Shown here piece by piece: positions 1-9,697 of a DNA stretch of 64,000 bases. The position numbers and the translations under genes are program-made. This stretch comes from Stutzerimonas stutzeri SDM-LAC. Lineage in GTDB: Bacteria > Pseudomonadota > Gammaproteobacteria > Pseudomonadales > Pseudomonadaceae. The notes beneath the pieces are model-generated. The model worked only from the letters and a program-made list of their open reading frames with translations. It had not been told where the DNA came from and did not search any database. The stretch spans positions 1-64,000 of the forward strand of contig NZ_AGSX01000013.1 of NCBI RefSeq assembly GCF_000235745.1, written 5' to 3'. The number at the start of each line of letters is the position of its first letter. The first letter of the stretch is position 1.

Positions 1-236
1 GCGGTGCGAGCCGCCCGCAACAAGTAATACTCAACCTGCTCTCCCCTACGCAGCCAGAACGCGATCGTCGTATCGTTCTGCAGCCCCAGGGCGATGGTTT
101 CTATCAGGGACAGATGCAGGAGCCAGTCACAGGAAGGCGTTTCGTCGAGCTGCTTGGCCGTGAGGGCAATCAGGATTGGCGATTGTTCGAGGAAAAGGAA
201 ATCGCTAGCGGTCAGCCTATCAACCTGAGCTATTGA
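1..236 (+). CDS. ccoH: FixH/CcoH family protein, C-terminal part (cut by window start)
   Basis: An open frame runs in from the window edge and stops at TGA 234-236, leaving about 77 residues. The readable part is a soluble, presumably periplasmic domain (for example [14 protein letters not shown] and LEGRE-like [10 protein letters not shown]). FixH/CcoH is a small membrane protein needed for assembly of the cbb3 cytochrome c oxidase. The assignment rests mainly on its place seven bases upstream of ccoI and ccoS, the usual ccoGHIS order, and on general resemblance to the FixH periplasmic domain. The N-terminal membrane anchor lies outside the window. Confidence 0.8.
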   Translation, partial: GASRPQQVILNLLSPTQPERDRRIVLQPQGDGFYQGQMQEPVTGRRFVELLGREGNQDWRLFEEKEIASGQPINLSY

Positions 237-243
237 CCGGACG

Positions 244-2673
244 ATGGCGAGCCCCGTTCCTTGCTACCACTGCGGGCTGCCGGTTCCTGCTGGCAGCGCT
301 TACCACGCCCGTGTGCTGAACGAGCAGCGGGCGCTATGCTGTCCGGGCTGTCAGGCGGTCGCGGAGGCAATCGTCCTGGGCGGTCTGGAAAGCTACTATT
401 CGCATCGCAGCGATGCTTCAATCAATCCTGACACGCTTCCGAAAGCGCTCACCGAAGAGCTGGAACTCTACGATCGCAAAGATGTGCAAGCGCCATTCGT
501 ACATCATGAAGATGAGCTGGCCGACACTTCGTTGATGATCGAAGGCATCAGTTGTGCTGCTTGCGGCTGGCTGATCGAGAAACACCTGCGTCGGCTGGAC
601 GCGGTTTCCGAGGCCAGCCTGAACTTATCGAACCATCGCCTGCGGGTGCGCTGGGATGATGCCTCGCTGCCGCTGAGCGAACTGCTCGCAGAGCTTCGTC
701 GCATCGGTTACGCGGCCCACCCCTACCAAGCGGACCAGGCTGCGGAACGGCTTGCTAAAGAGAACCGCCGCAGCATGCGCCAGCTGGGTGTAGCCGGTTT
801 GCTCTGGATGCAGGTGATGATGGCGACGATGGCGACTTGGCCCGAGTTCAACATCGACCTCTCGCCAGGTATGGCCAGCATCCTTCGGTGGACTGCTCTG
901 CTGTTGACCACGCCGATCGTTTTCTATTGCTGCACCGACTTCTTCAAAGGTGCGCTGCGTGACCTACGCACCCGGCATTTGACCATGGACGTCTCTGTTT
1001 CGCTGGCGATCGGTGGCGCCTATGTTGCCGGTATATGGTCGACAGTCACCGGCCAGGGCGAGCTTTATTTCGATGCCGTCGGCATGTTCGCCTTGTTTCT
1101 TCTGGCTGGACGTTTTCTAGAGCGCCGTGCGCGGGAGCGAACCGCCGCAGCGACAGCTCAGTTGGTCAATCTGCTGCCGGCTTCTTGCCTGAAATTGGCC
1201 GAGGACGGCCAGACTTCACGCATTCTGCTTCGAGAGTTGCAACTCGGCGATCAGGTGCTGATTCAGCCCGGCGCGCTGATTCCAGCCGATGGCCGCATCC
1301 TCAGTGGACAGTCGAGCGTTGACGAATCGGTTCTCACCGGAGAATACCTACCGCAGGCTCGGATCGTTGGCGATACCGTCACTGCCGGTACTCTCAACGT
1401 AGAGGGCGCCCTGGTCATCGAGGTTCAAGCGCTGGGCGACAACACTCGGCTTTCCGCGATTGTCGGCCTGCTCGAGCGTGCCCAGTCTGACAAGCCGCGC
1501 CTGGCCGAGCTGGCCGACCGTGTTTCGCAATGGTTCCTGCTGATCGTGCTGCTGACTTCCGCTGTGGTTGGCATCGTCTGGTGGCAGATCGACCCGCAGC
1601 GCGCATTCTGGATCGTTCTTGCCCTGCTGGTAGCGACCTGCCCCTGTGCATTGTCCTTGGCTACACCGACGGCCTTGACTACCGCCACAGGCACGCTGCA
1701 CAAACTGGGTCTGCTGCTTACGCGGGGGCATGTACTGGAGGGCCTCAATCACATCGACACGGTGATTTTCGACAAGACCGGAACCTTGACCGAAGGACGT
1801 CTGACGCTGAGCGAAGTTCGACCACTGGCGGAGCTGGATGCCAATGCCTGCCTGGAGCTGGCCGCCGCCCTGGAAAGCCGATCCGAGCATCCGATTGCCA
1901 GAGCATTCGGTCGAGCACCTCAAGCAGCCGATGCAGTGAGCAGCTTTCCCGGCCTTGGTCTCCAAGGATCGATTGGCGAACGTACCCTGCGTATTGGTCA
2001 ACCTGATTTCGTCGCGACTGGCTATGCCGGCGCAGCGCCGGAGATACCCGGTAACGAGGGCCAATGGTTGCTGTTGGGCGATACTCAGGGACCTCTGGCG
2101 TGGCTGGTGCTTAACGATCGCCTGCGCGATGACGCGCCGGCTTTGCTTCAGGCGTGCAAATCCCGTGGCTGGAATACGGTCCTGTTGTCGGGTGACAGCT
2201 CGCCAATGGTAGGCGCGATCGCTCGACAGCTCGGCATCGAGGATGCGCACGCCGGCATGACCCCAACCGACAAGCTCGCTCACCTGCAGCACCTGCAAGC
2301 CAAAGGCCATCGCGTGCTGATGCTCGGCGACGGTGTCAACGATGCGCCGGTCCTTGCAGCCGCCGATATCAGCGTGGCCATGGGTTCAGCGACCGATCTT
2401 GCCAAGACCAGCGCTGACGCCGTCCTGCTCAGCAATCGTCTCGACAGCCTGGTGCAGGCTTTCAGCGTGGCACGCCGCAGCCGCTATATCATCATTGAGA
2501 ATCTGACGTGGGCGAGCCTGTACAACGGCTTGATCCTTCCGTTTGCTGCGATAGGCTGGGTAACTCCGCTATGGGCGGCGCTGGGCATGTCTGCCAGCTC
2601 GCTGCTGGTGGTGCTCAATGCATTGCGGCTGAGCCGTGCGCCTAATCAGCAGCAACCCGCCAGCCTGCCTTGA
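244..2673 (+). CDS. ccoI: Copper-translocating P1B-type ATPase CcoI/FixI
   Basis: An 809-residue inner-membrane P-type ATPase that exports or delivers copper for the binuclear centre of the cbb3 oxidase. Visible in order: an N-terminal Cys-rich region (CYHC near residue 7 and CCPGC near 32) typical of FixI proteins; a heavy-metal-associated domain with CAAC at 104-107; membrane helices; the ion-binding CPC motif (ATCPCALS, about 463-470); the phosphorylation motif DKTGTLTEG (about 509); and the hinge GDGVNDAP. Length fits the family. It starts seven bases after the ccoH stop, and ccoS follows. The N-terminal Cys-rich block together with the cco neighbours separates it from CopA-type detoxification pumps. 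Confidence 0.95.
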   Translation: MASPVPCYHCGLPVPAGSAYHARVLNEQRALCCPGCQAVAEAIVLGGLESYYSHRSDASINPDTLPKALTEELELYDRKDVQAPFVHHEDELADTSLMIEGISCAACGWLIEKHLRRLDAVSEASLNLSNHRLRVRWDDASLPLSELLAELRRIGYAAHPYQADQAAERLAKENRRSMRQLGVAGLLWMQVMMATMATWPEFNIDLSPGMASILRWTALLLTTPIVFYCCTDFFKGALRDLRTRHLTMDVSVSLAIGGAYVAGIWSTVTGQGELYFDAVGMFALFLLAGRFLERRARERTAAATAQLVNLLPASCLKLAEDGQTSRILLRELQLGDQVLIQPGALIPADGRILSGQSSVDESVLTGEYLPQARIVGDTVTAGTLNVEGALVIEVQALGDNTRLSAIVGLLERAQSDKPRLAELADRVSQWFLLIVLLTSAVVGIVWWQIDPQRAFWIVLALLVATCPCALSLATPTALTTATGTLHKLGLLLTRGHVLEGLNHIDTVIFDKTGTLTEGRLTLSEVRPLAELDANACLELAAALESRSEHPIARAFGRAPQAADAVSSFPGLGLQGSIGERTLRIGQPDFVATGYAGAAPEIPGNEGQWLLLGDTQGPLAWLVLNDRLRDDAPALLQACKSRGWNTVLLSGDSSPMVGAIARQLGIEDAHAGMTPTDKLAHLQHLQAKGHRVLMLGDGVNDAPVLAAADISVAMGSATDLAKTSADAVLLSNRLDSLVQAFSVARRSRYIIIENLTWASLYNGLILPFAAIGWVTPLWAALGMSASSLLVVLNALRLSRAPNQQQPASLP

Positions 2674-2754
2674 CTGGCTGTCTTCTCCGACCGGCGTAGC
2701 ATAGATGGCGCGCCTGCCCAGGCTTGCCGTTACCCACCACTTCTGGAGGCTCTC

Positions 2755-2964
2755 TTGGCCGCACTTTACATCTTGATTCCGGTCGCCGTGGTTCTGGTCG
2801 CGTTGGCCATCTGGGTCTTTTTCTGGGCTGTCGACAGTGGCCAGTACGATGATCTGGACGGCCCGGCCCACAGCATTCTTTTCGATGAAGAAGACCCCAA
2901 GCACAGAGCAGGCATTGAGCAGGCAGACAAAGGTCGCGACCCAGGGAAGTCCGAACGTGAATGA
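2755..2964 (+). CDS. ccoS: cbb3-type oxidase assembly protein CcoS
   Basis: A 69-residue protein with one N-terminal transmembrane helix (YILIPVAVVLVALAIWVFFW) followed by the CcoS hallmark AVDSGQYDDLDGPAHSILFD, in which the acidic DDLDGPA stretch is diagnostic. CcoS is needed to insert cofactors (haem and copper) into the cbb3 oxidase. The start is TTG 2755, chosen because a good ribosome-binding site (TGGAGG, 2744-2749) lies just upstream and no ATG is available in frame. Its stop overlaps the GTG start of the next gene by eight bases, so the two are probably translationally coupled. Confidence 0.93.
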   Translation: MAALYILIPVAVVLVALAIWVFFWAVDSGQYDDLDGPAHSILFDEEDPKHRAGIEQADKGRDPGKSERE

Positions 2965-3691
2965 GCTGTTGCCTCTGCTGTTATCGGCCTTGGTGCTCGG
3001 CCTGCTTGGCGGAGGCCACTGCCTGGGCATGTGCGGTGGTTTGATGGGCGCACTGACCATGGCTATTCCCGCCGAGCAACGTGGCAAGCGCCTGCGCCTG
3101 CTCGTGGCTTATAACCTGGGCCGGGTCCTCAGCTACGCCAGCGCTGGATTGCTCATCGGGCTGGCCGGCTGGGCCGTTGCTAACAGCCCTGCCGCGATGG
3201 CGTTGCGGATTGTCGCCGCACTGCTGCTGATCGGCATGGGTTTGTATCTGGCGGGCTGGTGGACCGGTCTGACGCGTGTCGAAGCGATCGGAAGGGGGCT
3301 GTGGCGGCATATCCAACCGTTCGCAAGCAGGCTGATGCCCGTCAAGAGCGTGCCACGAGCGCTGCTGCTTGGCGCTTTATGGGGTTGGCTGCCGTGTGGC
3401 TTGGTCTACAGCACGTTGCTGTGGGCGGCCAGTCAGGGCGATGCGCTGGACAGCGCCCTGCTGATGTTCGCGTTCGGTATCGGTACCTGGCCGGTGCTTC
3501 TGGCGACCGGCCTGGCCGCCGAACGACTTACCGCAGTGCTTCGTAAACGCGGCGTGCGAATGGTCGGCGGTGCCACGGTAATCCTCTTCGGCCTTTGGAC
3601 GCTGCCAGGTCCGCATCAGCAATGGCTGATGGGTCATGACCATGCAGGCAGTGCGTCCGTGCAGCAAGCGCCCAAGCACATTCATCATTGA
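2957..3691 (+). CDS. Sulfite exporter TauE/SafE family (cytochrome biogenesis-type) membrane protein
   Basis: A 244-residue polytopic membrane protein. The start is taken as GTG 2957, preceded by AGGGAAG and overlapping the ccoS stop by eight bases; an upstream ATG in frame would bury the start deep inside ccoS. The N-terminus carries GGGHCLGMCGG, and LPCGLVYS occurs later; these Cys/His-containing helices are typical of the family found directly after ccoS in pseudomonads, often annotated as a TauE/SafE or cytochrome biogenesis protein. The C-terminus is His-rich (HDHAG, HIHH), which fits metal handling. A role in copper or haem supply to cbb3 oxidase is inferred from context only. Confidence 0.8.
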   Translation: MNELLPLLLSALVLGLLGGGHCLGMCGGLMGALTMAIPAEQRGKRLRLLVAYNLGRVLSYASAGLLIGLAGWAVANSPAAMALRIVAALLLIGMGLYLAGWWTGLTRVEAIGRGLWRHIQPFASRLMPVKSVPRALLLGALWGWLPCGLVYSTLLWAASQGDALDSALLMFAFGIGTWPVLLATGLAAERLTAVLRKRGVRMVGGATVILFGLWTLPGPHQQWLMGHDHAGSASVQQAPKHIHH

Positions 3692-3761
3692 AACGTCACT
3701 GACCGGGAGAGCGAGCCGAAGTGCTGGCATAGCACCGCGCCTGGCATCGCCGACGTTTTGC

Positions 3762-4589
3762 TCAGGGCTCTTTCGGCAACTGACGCTTGTGCGCTGACTT
3801 GTCGTAGGTGTCGATGATGATACGAGCCGCCTCGTCTGGGACCGCGCGACCTTGCAGGAACGCGTCGATATTCTGATAGCTCACACCATGAGCATCTTCG
3901 TCCGGCTTGCCGGGTGACAGCTCTTCAAGATCGGCAGTGGGGATTTTCTTCACCAGTTGTTCAGGGGCGCCTAACGCAGCAGCCAACTCACGGACCTGAT
4001 GCTTGACCAGGCCGGCCAGGGGCGTCAGGTCGCAAGCCCCGTCGCCAAACTTGGTAAAGAACCCCATAACCGCTTCGGCGGCATGATCGGTGCCGATCAC
4101 CAGCCCCTGCCGCGCGTTGGCAATGGTGTACTGCGCGACCATGCGCATCCGCGCCTTGGTATTGCCGACCACGAAATCGCGCTTCTCCAACGTCAGGTCT
4201 TCAAGCGCCTCTGTCGCTCGCGTCAAGCCCTGCACCGCGGCGCCGATGTTGACCGTATGGCACTCGTCCGGATTGATCGAATCGACCGCAAGCTGCGCTT
4301 CGTCTTCGTCATGCTGAACTTGATAAGGCAGCCGGACCGCAATGAATCGGTAGTCGTCGCCCTCCCCGGCTTCGCGCATACCTTCGACTGCACGCTGCGC
4401 GAGCAACCCGGCGGCGGTCGAATCGACACCCCCGCTAATTCCCAGCACCAACGTCTTGAGCCCAGACTCGCGCAGGCATTTTTGAATGAAAGCGATTCGC
4501 CGGTCGATTTCGGCCTGTATAGCTGCCGGCCCATCAAATGGGGCGCAAACGTTAAGCGCAGCAGCGATTTCTTGCTGACGATGATGCAT
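3762..4589 (-). CDS. nadE: NH3-dependent NAD+ synthetase
   Basis: A 275-residue cytoplasmic enzyme that makes NAD+ from nicotinic acid adenine dinucleotide, ATP and ammonia. The PP-loop ATP pyrophosphatase signature [10 protein letters not shown] is at about residues 48-57, and [19 protein letters not shown] near the C-terminal half is the NaAD/ammonia site of NadE. There is no glutaminase domain, so this is the short ammonia-dependent form (E. coli-type length). AAGGAG sits just upstream of the ATG. It lies convergent to the TauE-like gene and divergent from hemN. As I recall, nadE is not in this position in P. aeruginosa, so it may mark a local rearrangement. Confidence 0.95.
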   Translation of the reverse strand: MHHRQQEIAAALNVCAPFDGPAAIQAEIDRRIAFIQKCLRESGLKTLVLGISGGVDSTAAGLLAQRAVEGMREAGEGDDYRFIAVRLPYQVQHDEDEAQLAVDSINPDECHTVNIGAAVQGLTRATEALEDLTLEKRDFVVGNTKARMRMVAQYTIANARQGLVIGTDHAAEAVMGFFTKFGDGACDLTPLAGLVKHQVRELAAALGAPEQLVKKIPTADLEELSPGKPDEDAHGVSYQNIDAFLQGRAVPDEAARIIIDTYDKSAHKRQLPKEP

Positions 4590-4710
4590 GGGTTTCTCCT
4601 TGCAATGGATAAGGTTAGAAAACGGCAGTAGCTAATCCGACCATAATTCAGCCAATAAATCTCCTCTGCTTACCGTCGGCACCGGACTCCGTGGCAGGGT
4701 CTGGACTCGC

Positions 4711-4752
4711 TTGATACAGGTCAAGTCTATGCAGTGTCGCCCGCCCTAGAAT
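4711..4752 (+). promoter_or_regulatory. Anr (FNR-type) box and -10 element of hemN
   Basis: TTGATACAGGTCAA at 4711-4724 matches the Anr/FNR consensus TTGATNNNNATCAA with one mismatch. A -10-like TAGAAT lies at 4747-4752. The box centre (4717.5) is then about 41.5 bases upstream of the expected transcription start near 4759, the classical spacing for class II activation by FNR-family proteins. The regulator Anr is encoded just downstream at 6271. Confidence 0.85.
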
Positions 4753-4783
4753 CCTGGCACCGCAGTCAACCCGAGACCGTAAG

Positions 4784-6166
4784 ATGCTCGACGCCATTCG
4801 TTGGGATGCCGACCTGATTCATCGTTACGATCAGGATGGGCCGCGCTATACCCTCTATCCGACGCCCCATCAGTTCAACAGCAACGTGGGATCGTTCGAT
4901 CTGCTGCATGCGCTACGCGGCAGCCGTCAAGCGGCCAGACCACTGTCTCTGTACGTTCACCTGCCATTCTGTACAGACATCTGCTATCACTGCCAGCGCA
5001 ACAAGGTCATCTGCACAGACCGCGGGCGTGCGTTGCCGTACCTAGCACGGTTGGAAAAGGAAATCGAGCTGATCGGCTGCCACGTGGGCCAGGAACAGGT
5101 GGTGGAGCAGCTGCATTTGGGCGGCGGCACGCCGACATTTCTCGGGCATACCGAGCTACGTGGATTGATGAGTCATCTGCGTAAGCGCTTCAGCCTACAG
5201 AACGACGATCATGGCGATTTCAGCATCGATATTGACCCGCGCGAAGCGGACTGGCCGACGATGGGTTTACTGCGTGAGCTTGGCTTCAACCGCATCAGTA
5301 TAGGCATGCCGGACCTGGACTCGGATGTGCAGCACGCAATCAACCGCAGGCAGACGCTACAACAGACCCAGACGGTTATCGAGGCTGCACGAACCCTGCA
5401 GTTCCGTTCGATACAGATTGATCTGACCTACGGCTTACCACGGCAAACCCCCGAACGCTTTGCAAACACGATCACCACTGTGATTGCGCTGCAGCCGGAG
5501 CGTGTGTCGATTTCCAGCTATACGCATCAACCCGAACGGTACATGGCGCAGCGCAAGATCAACGCGGCAGAGCTACCAACCCGGGTGGACAAGCTCGCGA
5601 TGCTGCAACACAGCGTGGAACAGCTGACTCGCGCCGGCTATCGATATATTGGCATGGATCTTTTCGCCCTGCCTGACGATGAGCTCGCTGTAGCCCAGGA
5701 GGACGGGGCTATTCAACGCGGCTTCCATGGCTATACGACTCATGGGCATTGCGACCTGGTTGGCCTCGGCGTTTCGGCGATCAGCCAGATCGGCGATCTG
5801 TACTGCCAGAACAACAACGACATCACCCTTTACCAACAGTCACTGGGACAAGGCCAGCTCGCCACTATCCGTGGCCTGCGATGCAACCAGGACGATGAGA
5901 TCCGACGCTACACCATCCAAGCGCTGCTCTGCGATTCGGAACTACGCTTCGATGAGATCGAAAGCATCTTCGGCGTCAGCTTCAAGACCTATTTCCAGCA
6001 AACCTGGCCCGCTCTCGAGCAGATGGCTGCCGATGGTCTGATTCAGCTGAACGCGGACGCGATGACCATTTTGCCGGCCGGACGCCTGCTCGCTTATGCA
6101 GTGTGCATGCAGTTCGACCACTGCTTGCCGCCCCGTCCCGCCTCGCGATTTCCCCAAGCTATGTGA
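4784..6166 (+). CDS. hemN: HemN-like oxygen-independent coproporphyrinogen III oxidase, divergent
   Basis: A 460-residue radical SAM protein aligned end to end with HemN, which decarboxylates coproporphyrinogen III without oxygen. The SAM-cluster triad is present (C63, C67, C70), as are LHLGGGTPTFL, IDPREADW and YTTHGHCDLVGLGVSAIS. Several residues usually fixed in HemN differ: the fourth Cys of the CxxxCxxCxC motif is R72, the canonical GVQD is GMPD (174-177), and the usual FNYAHxP is SSYTHQP (244-250). It has a good Anr box, no frameshift, and the normal pseudomonad place beside anr. It may be a specialised or weakened paralogue; the genome could hold another hemN. Confidence 0.85.
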   Translation: MLDAIRWDADLIHRYDQDGPRYTLYPTPHQFNSNVGSFDLLHALRGSRQAARPLSLYVHLPFCTDICYHCQRNKVICTDRGRALPYLARLEKEIELIGCHVGQEQVVEQLHLGGGTPTFLGHTELRGLMSHLRKRFSLQNDDHGDFSIDIDPREADWPTMGLLRELGFNRISIGMPDLDSDVQHAINRRQTLQQTQTVIEAARTLQFRSIQIDLTYGLPRQTPERFANTITTVIALQPERVSISSYTHQPERYMAQRKINAAELPTRVDKLAMLQHSVEQLTRAGYRYIGMDLFALPDDELAVAQEDGAIQRGFHGYTTHGHCDLVGLGVSAISQIGDLYCQNNNDITLYQQSLGQGQLATIRGLRCNQDDEIRRYTIQALLCDSELRFDEIESIFGVSFKTYFQQTWPALEQMAADGLIQLNADAMTILPAGRLLAYAVCMQFDHCLPPRPASRFPQAM

Positions 6167-6270
6167 GTGACCGCTGGAGCGTTCGCCCCCGCTGCGACCC
6201 TTGGACCAATTGGCCTAAGGTGCCTGCCTGAGTTAATCTTGCGCATCGTACGGTTTATCAGGATCTCGCA

Positions 6271-7005
6271 ATGTCCGAGCTCATCAAGGTCCGCAAGCAG
6301 CCACAGGCTAATTGCAAAGATTGCAGCCTCTCTGGCCTCTGCCTGCCGCTTTCGTTGAACATGCAGGACATGCAATCGCTGGACGATATCGTCAAGCGCG
6401 GACGCCCCTTGAAGAAAGGCGAGACCTTGTTCCGCCAGGGCGATGCGTTCAGTTCCGTATTCGCCATCCGCTCCGGTGCCCTGCGCACCTTTAGCGTCAC
6501 GGATGCCGGCGAGGAGCAGATTACCGGCTTCCACCTGCCGAGCGAGCTGGTGGGTCTGTCAGGTATGGACACCGAAACGTATCCGGTATCGGCCCAGGCG
6601 CTTGAGACCACCTCAGTATGTGAAATCCCCTTCGACCGTCTCGATGAACTCAGCGTGTTGCTGCCACAGCTGCGTCGCCAGCTGATGCGCATCATGAGCC
6701 GCGAGATTCGCGATGATCAGCAGATGATGATGCTGTTGTCGAAGAAGACTGCAGACGAGCGAATCGCAACCTTCCTCATCAACCTGTCGGCCCGATTCAG
6801 TGCGCGCGGCTTCTCCGCCAACCAGTTCCGACTGCCCATGTCACGCAACGAGATCGGTAACTATCTGGGTCTTGCGGTCGAAACCGTCTCGCGGGTATTC
6901 ACGCGCTGCCAGGCGAGTGGCCTGCTGGAAGCCGAGGGTAAGGAGGTGCGGATCCTCGATTCCATTCGCTTGTGCGCCCTGGCGGGCGGAAACATGGACG
7001 CCTAA
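6271..7005 (+). CDS. anr: Anaerobic transcriptional regulator Anr (FNR family)
   Basis: A 244-residue Crp/Fnr-family activator that senses oxygen through a [4Fe-4S] cluster and switches on microaerobic and anaerobic genes. The four cluster cysteines are visible: C15, C18 and C24 in [10 protein letters not shown], and C117 in TSVCEIPF. The cyclic-nucleotide-binding-like fold follows ([17 protein letters not shown]), and the C-terminal helix-turn-helix lies in [18 protein letters not shown] with the recognition ETVSR of FNR. AGGA precedes the ATG. It would act on the box upstream of hemN and, by known function, on cbb3 genes to the left. Confidence 0.96.
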   Translation: MSELIKVRKQPQANCKDCSLSGLCLPLSLNMQDMQSLDDIVKRGRPLKKGETLFRQGDAFSSVFAIRSGALRTFSVTDAGEEQITGFHLPSELVGLSGMDTETYPVSAQALETTSVCEIPFDRLDELSVLLPQLRRQLMRIMSREIRDDQQMMMLLSKKTADERIATFLINLSARFSARGFSANQFRLPMSRNEIGNYLGLAVETVSRVFTRCQASGLLEAEGKEVRILDSIRLCALAGGNMDA

Positions 7006-7015
7006 CGGAGCTCGC

Positions 7016-7564
7016 ATGATTTTCGACGAATTCTCGATCAAGACCTTGATCCGACCGGTTCCGGATTTTCCGAAAGCTGGCGTGATCTTCCGCGACATCA
7101 CCCCGCTGCTACAGTCACCGAAAGCACTTCGCATGGTGGCTGACAGCCTGATACAGCGTTATGTCGAAAGCGGTTTCAGCCATGTCGGTGCGCTGGACGC
7201 CCGCGGTTTCATCATCGGCTCGATCATCGCCTATGAGCTGAACCGGCCGCTAATTCTGTTCCGCAAGAAAGGCAAGCTTCCAGCCGATGTGTTGGCGGCG
7301 TCTTATAGCACCGAGTACGGTGAGGCCTACCTTGAAGTGCACGCAGACAGCCTCTGTGAGGGTGATTCGGTATTGTTGCTGGATGATCTGATTGCCACCG
7401 GCGGGACGCTGGTCGCGGCGGCTCAACTGGTTCGCCGCATGGGCGCGCAGATCCATGAAGCTGCTGCGATTATCGACCTCCCTGAACTCGGAGGTTCACG
7501 CAAGTTGCAGGACATGGGCATCCCCACCTTCACTCTGACTGCATTCGAACTGAACGAGCGCTAG
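7016..7564 (+). CDS. apt: Adenine phosphoribosyltransferase
   Basis: A 182-residue purine salvage enzyme converting adenine and PRPP to AMP. The PRPP-binding motif [13 protein letters not shown] is clear, with [11 protein letters not shown] near the N-terminus and the substrate loop ARGFIIG. The start ATG 7016 has GGAG eight bases upstream and lies 10 bases after the anr stop; the longer in-frame extension would overlap anr extensively and is not family-like. The anr-apt adjacency is conserved in pseudomonads as far as I recall. The Sco gene begins two bases after its stop. Confidence 0.96.
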   Translation: MIFDEFSIKTLIRPVPDFPKAGVIFRDITPLLQSPKALRMVADSLIQRYVESGFSHVGALDARGFIIGSIIAYELNRPLILFRKKGKLPADVLAASYSTEYGEAYLEVHADSLCEGDSVLLLDDLIATGGTLVAAAQLVRRMGAQIHEAAAIIDLPELGGSRKLQDMGIPTFTLTAFELNER

Positions 7565-7566
7565 AC

Positions 7567-8184
7567 TTGAGCACCAGATGGGTGTCAGCCCTGCACTGCG
7601 GGGCGCTGCTCGGCCTCCTCGCATTCTGTCCAGCGTCCTTTGCACTCGACCGCGAAGCCCTGCTTGATGAGGCGAACCTGTTGGTGCTTCCGCGGGAGCG
7701 GCAATTGCCTGCCGTCGAGCTCGTTGACGAAAAAGGCCAGACTTTTACCACTGATGCACTACGTGATCGCTGGCATCTGATGTTTTTCGGGTTCATTGCG
7801 TGCCCGGACATCTGTCCAACAACGCTGAGCGACATGCGCCGCCTACTCAGCCAGCTACCCCCCACGGTGCGGGACCAGCTGCAAGTCGTCTTGATTACCG
7901 CGGACCCAGCACGCGACACGCCTGAGGCGCTGCGTACCTACCTGAGTTATTACCGGGCAGGCTTCAAAGGATTGACTGGCGAGCTTCCAGAGTTGCAGAA
8001 GATGTCTAAAGCACTTGGGCTGCCTTTCGTAACGACCGCGAACACGGAGGGCGACTACGAAGTCAGCCACAGTGGCAATCTCGCTATCGTCGCTCCCGAT
8101 GGGACATTGCGCGGGCATATCCGAGCCCCTTTAAAGCTGGAGGGGCTACGCAACGCCTTGCCCCAGCTAATCGAAGCGAGATGA
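7567..8184 (+). CDS. SCO1/SenC family copper chaperone (first of two in the window)
   Basis: A 205-residue thioredoxin-fold protein with an N-terminal signal sequence (ALLGLLAFCPASFA) and the copper-binding CPDIC motif (CxxxC), plus the downstream His in SHSGNLAIV. Sco proteins deliver copper to the CuA site of cytochrome oxidases or act as periplasmic thiol-disulfide proteins. The start is TTG 7567, directly after the apt stop; GTG 7582 is an alternative. There is no oxidase gene next to it, so its client is not evident; a second Sco protein (57716-58528) sits inside the caa3 operon. Confidence 0.88.
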   Translation: MSTRWVSALHCGALLGLLAFCPASFALDREALLDEANLLVLPRERQLPAVELVDEKGQTFTTDALRDRWHLMFFGFIACPDICPTTLSDMRRLLSQLPPTVRDQLQVVLITADPARDTPEALRTYLSYYRAGFKGLTGELPELQKMSKALGLPFVTTANTEGDYEVSHSGNLAIVAPDGTLRGHIRAPLKLEGLRNALPQLIEAR

Positions 8185-8206
8185 TGCTGCTTGCTGCAGA
8201 AACGCC

Positions 8207-8923
8207 CTAGTGACAATCAAGCGTATCAGCGAGCACATACGCCTGGAAGGCGACTTCGTCGATCCAGTGTTGCGTGACCTCAGCCAGCGTATTCTGCCCT
8301 TCCGGGCTGGCGACGATTTCCTCGATGCGCTGTTGCAGCGCCGCATCGGCTGCTGCGACCCGCAGTGTCAGTCGCGGATATTCCAATGCTGGCAGCAATC
8401 GATCATAGCGACGCCACTCAGGCAGTTCGGCGATCTGCTGCAGTAAAATTCGCTCGCCCACAACCGCTTGGCATTCACCGAGTTTGAGCCCGATCAGCGC
8501 CTGTGCCGCGCTGGGATAGATTCGAGCGACACCACCGAAGCGGGCCGCTATCACTTCTGCATGCGGGCTCCCTGTAGTAGAGCAGAATGGCTTGCCAGCA
8601 AGGCCCGCCCAGTCGGTCGGCCCTGCTTTGCTTGCCACCAGGGCAGCGATCTCGCTGGAATAATAAGCCGCGCCGGAACCAAGCTTACCGAAGCGAAGCT
8701 GCCCGCTTTCCGGCGCATCAAGGAGCGAAATATCGCTGCCCAAGGCTTCGCCCAAACGAGCAAGCCAAGCGGCCTCGAAACCCTCTCCGAGTAACTCAGC
8801 CTCCGCCGCCTTGAGCGGACGGTAGGCATCAACCGGAACCGCCTCGAGCGTCGCAGCCTGGATGCCAACCGGCACCATCAGCGTGAACACGAACCGCAAC
8901 AGGCCTGTTTTCACGGGGCCCAC
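8207..8923 (-). CDS. Periplasmic substrate-binding protein-like accessory of the ABC transporter
   Basis: A 238-residue protein with a signal sequence (LLRFVFTLMVPVGIQAA) and the layout of a type II periplasmic binding protein (SBP_bac_3/PhnD-like: LGSGAAYYSSEIAALVA, GLAGKPFCSTTGSPHAE, LKLGECQAVVGE). It starts at GTG 8921-8923, immediately after the permease stop, so it is the last gene of the ABC operon. A second binding protein in one importer operon is unusual; it might broaden substrate range or work separately. The substrate cannot be told from the sequence. Confidence 0.7.
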   Translation of the reverse strand: MGPVKTGLLRFVFTLMVPVGIQAATLEAVPVDAYRPLKAAEAELLGEGFEAAWLARLGEALGSDISLLDAPESGQLRFGKLGSGAAYYSSEIAALVASKAGPTDWAGLAGKPFCSTTGSPHAEVIAARFGGVARIYPSAAQALIGLKLGECQAVVGERILLQQIAELPEWRRYDRLLPALEYPRLTLRVAAADAALQQRIEEIVASPEGQNTLAEVTQHWIDEVAFQAYVLADTLDCH

Positions 8924-9697
8924 TCAGACGTACTGGTAACGCAGCATCCGCTGCTTGAATTTCTCCAGTACAACCTGATCGATCAGCGTCGCGAGGATAG
9001 CGATGACCAGAATATTCATCATTACACCAGCCATGTCGGCGATTTCGCCGGAGTAGGCAAGCGAGCGCCCCAATCCCTGACCGAAACCGATCAGCATCTC
9101 TGCGGAGATCAGCGCTCGCCATGCATTGCCGAAGGCCAGTTGCGCGCCGGTAATCAGTTCAGGCATTACCGCCGGTAGATAGACGCGCCGCACCAGTTGC
9201 CAGCGCGATGCGCCCATTACCCGAGCAGCCGCAACCTGGACCGGCTGCACGCTTTCGGTGGCATTCATAACCGACAGCGCCATCGGGAAGAATGCCGCCA
9301 GTGCGACCACGACGATGATTGGCAGATTACCGAAGCCCATCACAATCAGAAATAGCGGCACCCAGGCGATCGATGGGATTGACTGAAGAATCACGATGGC
9401 CGAACGAAGAATCTCGCGAAAGAAGAACAGCACCCCGCCCAGCAACCCGAAGCCGATACCAAACAGCATTGCGAAGCTATAGCCACTCCCCAGCCGGCTC
9501 ATGCTGCCGTAAAGCCCTTCGCGAAACTCAGGTTCGTAAACAGTGGTCAACAGCCGCTCGAACACCACGGGAATACCCGGCATCAAAAACGCAGGAAGAC
9601 TCCAAGCGGCGATCTGCCAGATCAGCAGGATGAACAGAACCGCCAACACCACGGCGAGGTATTTCTTCGGACCGGTCAGACGACGTCCCTGGCTCAT
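8924..9697 (-). CDS. ABC transporter permease (SsuC/TauC class)
   Basis: A 257-residue integral membrane protein with about six helices. The BPD-type permease coupling loop is seen around AARVMGASRWQLVRRVYLPAVMPELITGAQ, where the EAA-like pattern of sulfonate/nitrate/taurine permeases is recognisable. Its ATG overlaps the ATPase stop by one base, and the second binding-protein gene follows directly. It forms the channel of the importer encoded with the ATPase (9697-10440) and the binding protein (10535-11524). The class is secure; the substrate is not. Confidence 0.9.
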   Translation of the reverse strand: MSQGRRLTGPKKYLAVVLAVLFILLIWQIAAWSLPAFLMPGIPVVFERLLTTVYEPEFREGLYGSMSRLGSGYSFAMLFGIGFGLLGGVLFFFREILRSAIVILQSIPSIAWVPLFLIVMGFGNLPIIVVVALAAFFPMALSVMNATESVQPVQVAAARVMGASRWQLVRRVYLPAVMPELITGAQLAFGNAWRALISAEMLIGFGQGLGRSLAYSGEIADMAGVMMNILVIAILATLIDQVVLEKFKQRMLRYQYV

